DNA of 5,322 nucleotides from JAJPXC01 sp964562375 (lineage in GTDB: Bacteria > Bacteroidota > Bacteroidia > Bacteroidales > Muribaculaceae): contig CAZLSW010000129.1 of the NCBI GenBank assembly GCA_964562375.1, forward strand, positions 1 through 5,322, read 5' to 3'. Below, in pieces: positions 4,440 to 5,322 of this stretch; the first letter of the stretch is position 1, and each line of letters starts with the position of its first letter. The notes beneath the pieces were generated by a model that saw only the letters and a program-made list of their open reading frames with translations, ran no database searches and was not told where the DNA came from. A program made the position numbers and the translations under genes.

Positions 4440-4514
4440 TTACAACAATTTCATCCTGCGCAGATAGGTTGCGGAGTGGGTGCCGAACTTTGCGGTGTCA
4501 ATCCATCGGAAAAA
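4440..4514 (-). pseudogene. Possible 3'-end relic of a leftward gene
   Basis: Between two stops the minus strand reads 24 codons that end with RWIDTAKFGTHSATYLRRM, then KLL and TAA. The basic, helix-like ending looks like a natural C-terminus, and this patch is richer in GC than the bases on both sides. A stop codon cuts it off upstream (4515-4517) and there is no start. It may be the leftover end of a gene removed by rearrangement. I cannot name the family and chance is possible. Confidence 0.25.
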
Positions 4515-4522
4515 TCAAAATA

Positions 4523-4534
4523 TAAAAATTTTTA
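4523..4534. promoter_or_regulatory. A/T-tract palindrome upstream of the second WYL promoter
   Basis: TAAAAATTTTTA is a perfect 12-bp palindrome of A- and T-tracts, two bases before the inverted repeat at 4537-4561. Such tracts bend DNA and can serve as upstream promoter elements. Confidence 0.3.
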
Positions 4535-4536
4535 GG

Positions 4537-4561
4537 ATTTGCGAACGTCGGGTTCGCAAAT
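4537..4561. promoter_or_regulatory. 10-bp perfect inverted repeat: operator candidate of the second WYL gene
   Basis: ATTTGCGAAC (4537-4546) and GTTCGCAAAT (4552-4561) are exact reverse complements around a 5-base centre (GTCGG). Centre-to-centre spacing of the arms is 15 bp, near one and a half helical turns. The site ends 6 bases before the TAACTTTG box and covers the place where the -33 element should be. Autoregulation by the WYL protein encoded downstream is the simplest idea. Confidence 0.6.
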
Positions 4562-4567
4562 AATGCT

Positions 4568-4575
4568 TAACTTTG
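4568..4575 (+). promoter_or_regulatory. -7 promoter box of the second WYL gene
   Basis: TAACTTTG fits TAnnTTTG and lies 20 bases before the ATG at 4596, so the leader would be very short. No TTTG lies 19-21 bases upstream; the nearest (4538-4541) is 26 bases away and belongs to the inverted repeat. The promoter may therefore depend on a factor bound at that repeat. Confidence 0.6.
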
Positions 4576-4595
4576 CGTTTGTAATCAGGAATATA

Positions 4596-5315
4596 ATGCC
4601 AACGACGAAAAACGCAATGACCCGCTGCATGGTGCTCGATGAATTGTTGTCGAACCAACAACACCCGCGCACCCTCGATGAGTTGACCGATAAGGTTAAC
4701 GAGCGGCTTGCCACGCTTGATATTAAGCCCGTCACCCGCCGTTGTATCGAAAAGGACATCCAGTTCCTTGAAAACGACAGCCCTTGGATGGTGGATATTG
4801 ACCGTTTCTCGGTTGCCGACATCAATCCCGAGACTGGCCGAAGCGTTACGCGTCGTTGCCTGTGTTACAAGGAGCCAGGGTACTCGATCTTCAAAAAGGA
4901 GATGACTGAGGATGAGAAGTACCTGCTTTCGCAGGTGCTCTCGCTGTTGGGACAGTTCGATGGATTGCCCGATTTTGAAGGATTTGATCATTTGGCCAAG
5001 AGCCTTGATGTGAAGCCACAACGGCCGGTTATTATGCTCGACAAGAATCCGCAGAAGAATAAGACCACCTTGTTGGCTCAGGCCTACTCGGCCGTTGCAA
5101 AGGAGTGGACGGTTAACCTGCATTACCACACGTTCCAAGATCCGGCCACCGACCGCTGCATCCAGTTTTATCCATATCTACTCAAGGAGTACAATCGCCG
5201 ATGGTATTTGGTAGGGGCAGATGCTCACGACAAGAAGCTGTTGTCGTTCGCCCTCGACCGCATCAACCATATTACCCCAGTTCGGGATAAATACTATTCA
5301 CCAGGTGGCATTTGA
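4596..5315 (+). CDS. WYL-domain transcriptional regulator, C-terminally shortened or frameshifted
   Basis: The frame holds 239 residues. An N-terminal winged-helix module covers about 8-62 (TLDELTDKVNERL, then VTRRCIEKDIQFLE as recognition helix). The WYL domain covers about 158-225: LLAQAYSAVAKEWTV, YPYLLKEYNRRWYLVG with the motif W203-Y204-L205, and LLSFALDRINHI. It stops at PGGI, where relatives continue for some 90-100 residues into the dimerising WCX region; the regulator at 1648-2598 shows that length. The TGA lies 7 bases from the window edge. Reading one base later after the TTT at 5311-5313 keeps the frame open, so a one-base insertion is a good explanation. The ATG at 4596 is preferred over an in-frame TTG at 4539 inside the operator and upstream of the -7 box. 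It is a separate unit from dus. Confidence 0.85.
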   Translation: MPTTKNAMTRCMVLDELLSNQQHPRTLDELTDKVNERLATLDIKPVTRRCIEKDIQFLENDSPWMVDIDRFSVADINPETGRSVTRRCLCYKEPGYSIFKKEMTEDEKYLLSQVLSLLGQFDGLPDFEGFDHLAKSLDVKPQRPVIMLDKNPQKNKTTLLAQAYSAVAKEWTVNLHYHTFQDPATDRCIQFYPYLLKEYNRRWYLVGADAHDKKLLSFALDRINHITPVRDKYYSPGGI

Positions 5316-5322
5316 GCGTGGT

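Noticed and set aside
4436..4500. Intrinsic terminator after the Dus gene
   Set aside because: A T-run is present right after the stop, but no GC-rich stem precedes it.
4539..4595. TTG start for the second WYL gene
   Set aside because: It lies in the operator-like repeat upstream of the -7 box, so it would not be transcribed from that promoter.
4515..5138. 207-codon leftward frame opposite the second WYL gene
   Set aside because: It is antisense to a gene with clear WYL motifs and has no recognisable domain of its own.

Overview
The window looks like an accessory stretch of a Bacteroidales chromosome (Bacteroides/Prevotella/Muribaculaceae type). The case rests on TAnnTTTG-type promoter boxes (TAACTTTG three times), families typical of that order (KilA-N protein, four-helix-bundle protein, WYL regulators, a Bacteroidetes-style Dus) and weak Shine-Dalgarno sequences. 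Base composition shifts sharply from gene to gene: the first WYL gene and the exonuclease are GC-rich, while the four-helix-bundle gene and the intergenic DNA are AT-rich. This suggests a mosaic of segments with different histories.

Left part (1-468): the first 26 codons of a leftward gene (1-79) that resembles the N-terminus of small Bacteroidales membrane proteins. Its promoter has the form TTTG-N20-TAACTTTG, and two copies of a GTTTA-N5-TAAAC palindrome lie in the promoter and leader. About 280 bases of non-coding DNA follow, holding an imperfect hairpin.

Middle left (388-2598): a 108-codon gene that looks like an AAA+ ATPase with its catalytic core missing (469-795), a KilA-N protein shortened by an apparent internal in-frame deletion (877-1365), a small winged-helix protein (1383-1655) and a full-length WYL regulator (1648-2598). 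The last three are tightly packed and probably form one operon. An identical 18-bp sequence lies just upstream of the promoter boxes of both shortened genes. A perfect 26-bp palindrome lies inside the KilA-N gene.

Middle right (2598-4435): a four-helix-bundle gene lies between perfect 25-bp inverted repeats built of the heptamer TTTCACA. The left repeat starts on the last base of the WYL stop codon and the right repeat contains the start of the next gene, so this looks like a compact inserted cassette. A DEDDh exonuclease (2997-3518) and a tRNA-dihydrouridine synthase (3515-4435, ATGA overlap) follow.

Right end (4436-5322): a possible relic of a leftward gene end, then a second WYL regulator (4596-5315) preceded by a perfect 10-bp inverted repeat that covers the expected -33 position. 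Its reading frame stops about 90-100 residues short of the family length, a few bases before the window ends.

The strongest unusual signals are the repeat-bounded four-helix-bundle cassette, the two neighbouring genes that kept both ends but lost their middles, and several clean palindromes. All family assignments come from reading the sequence; no database search was possible.
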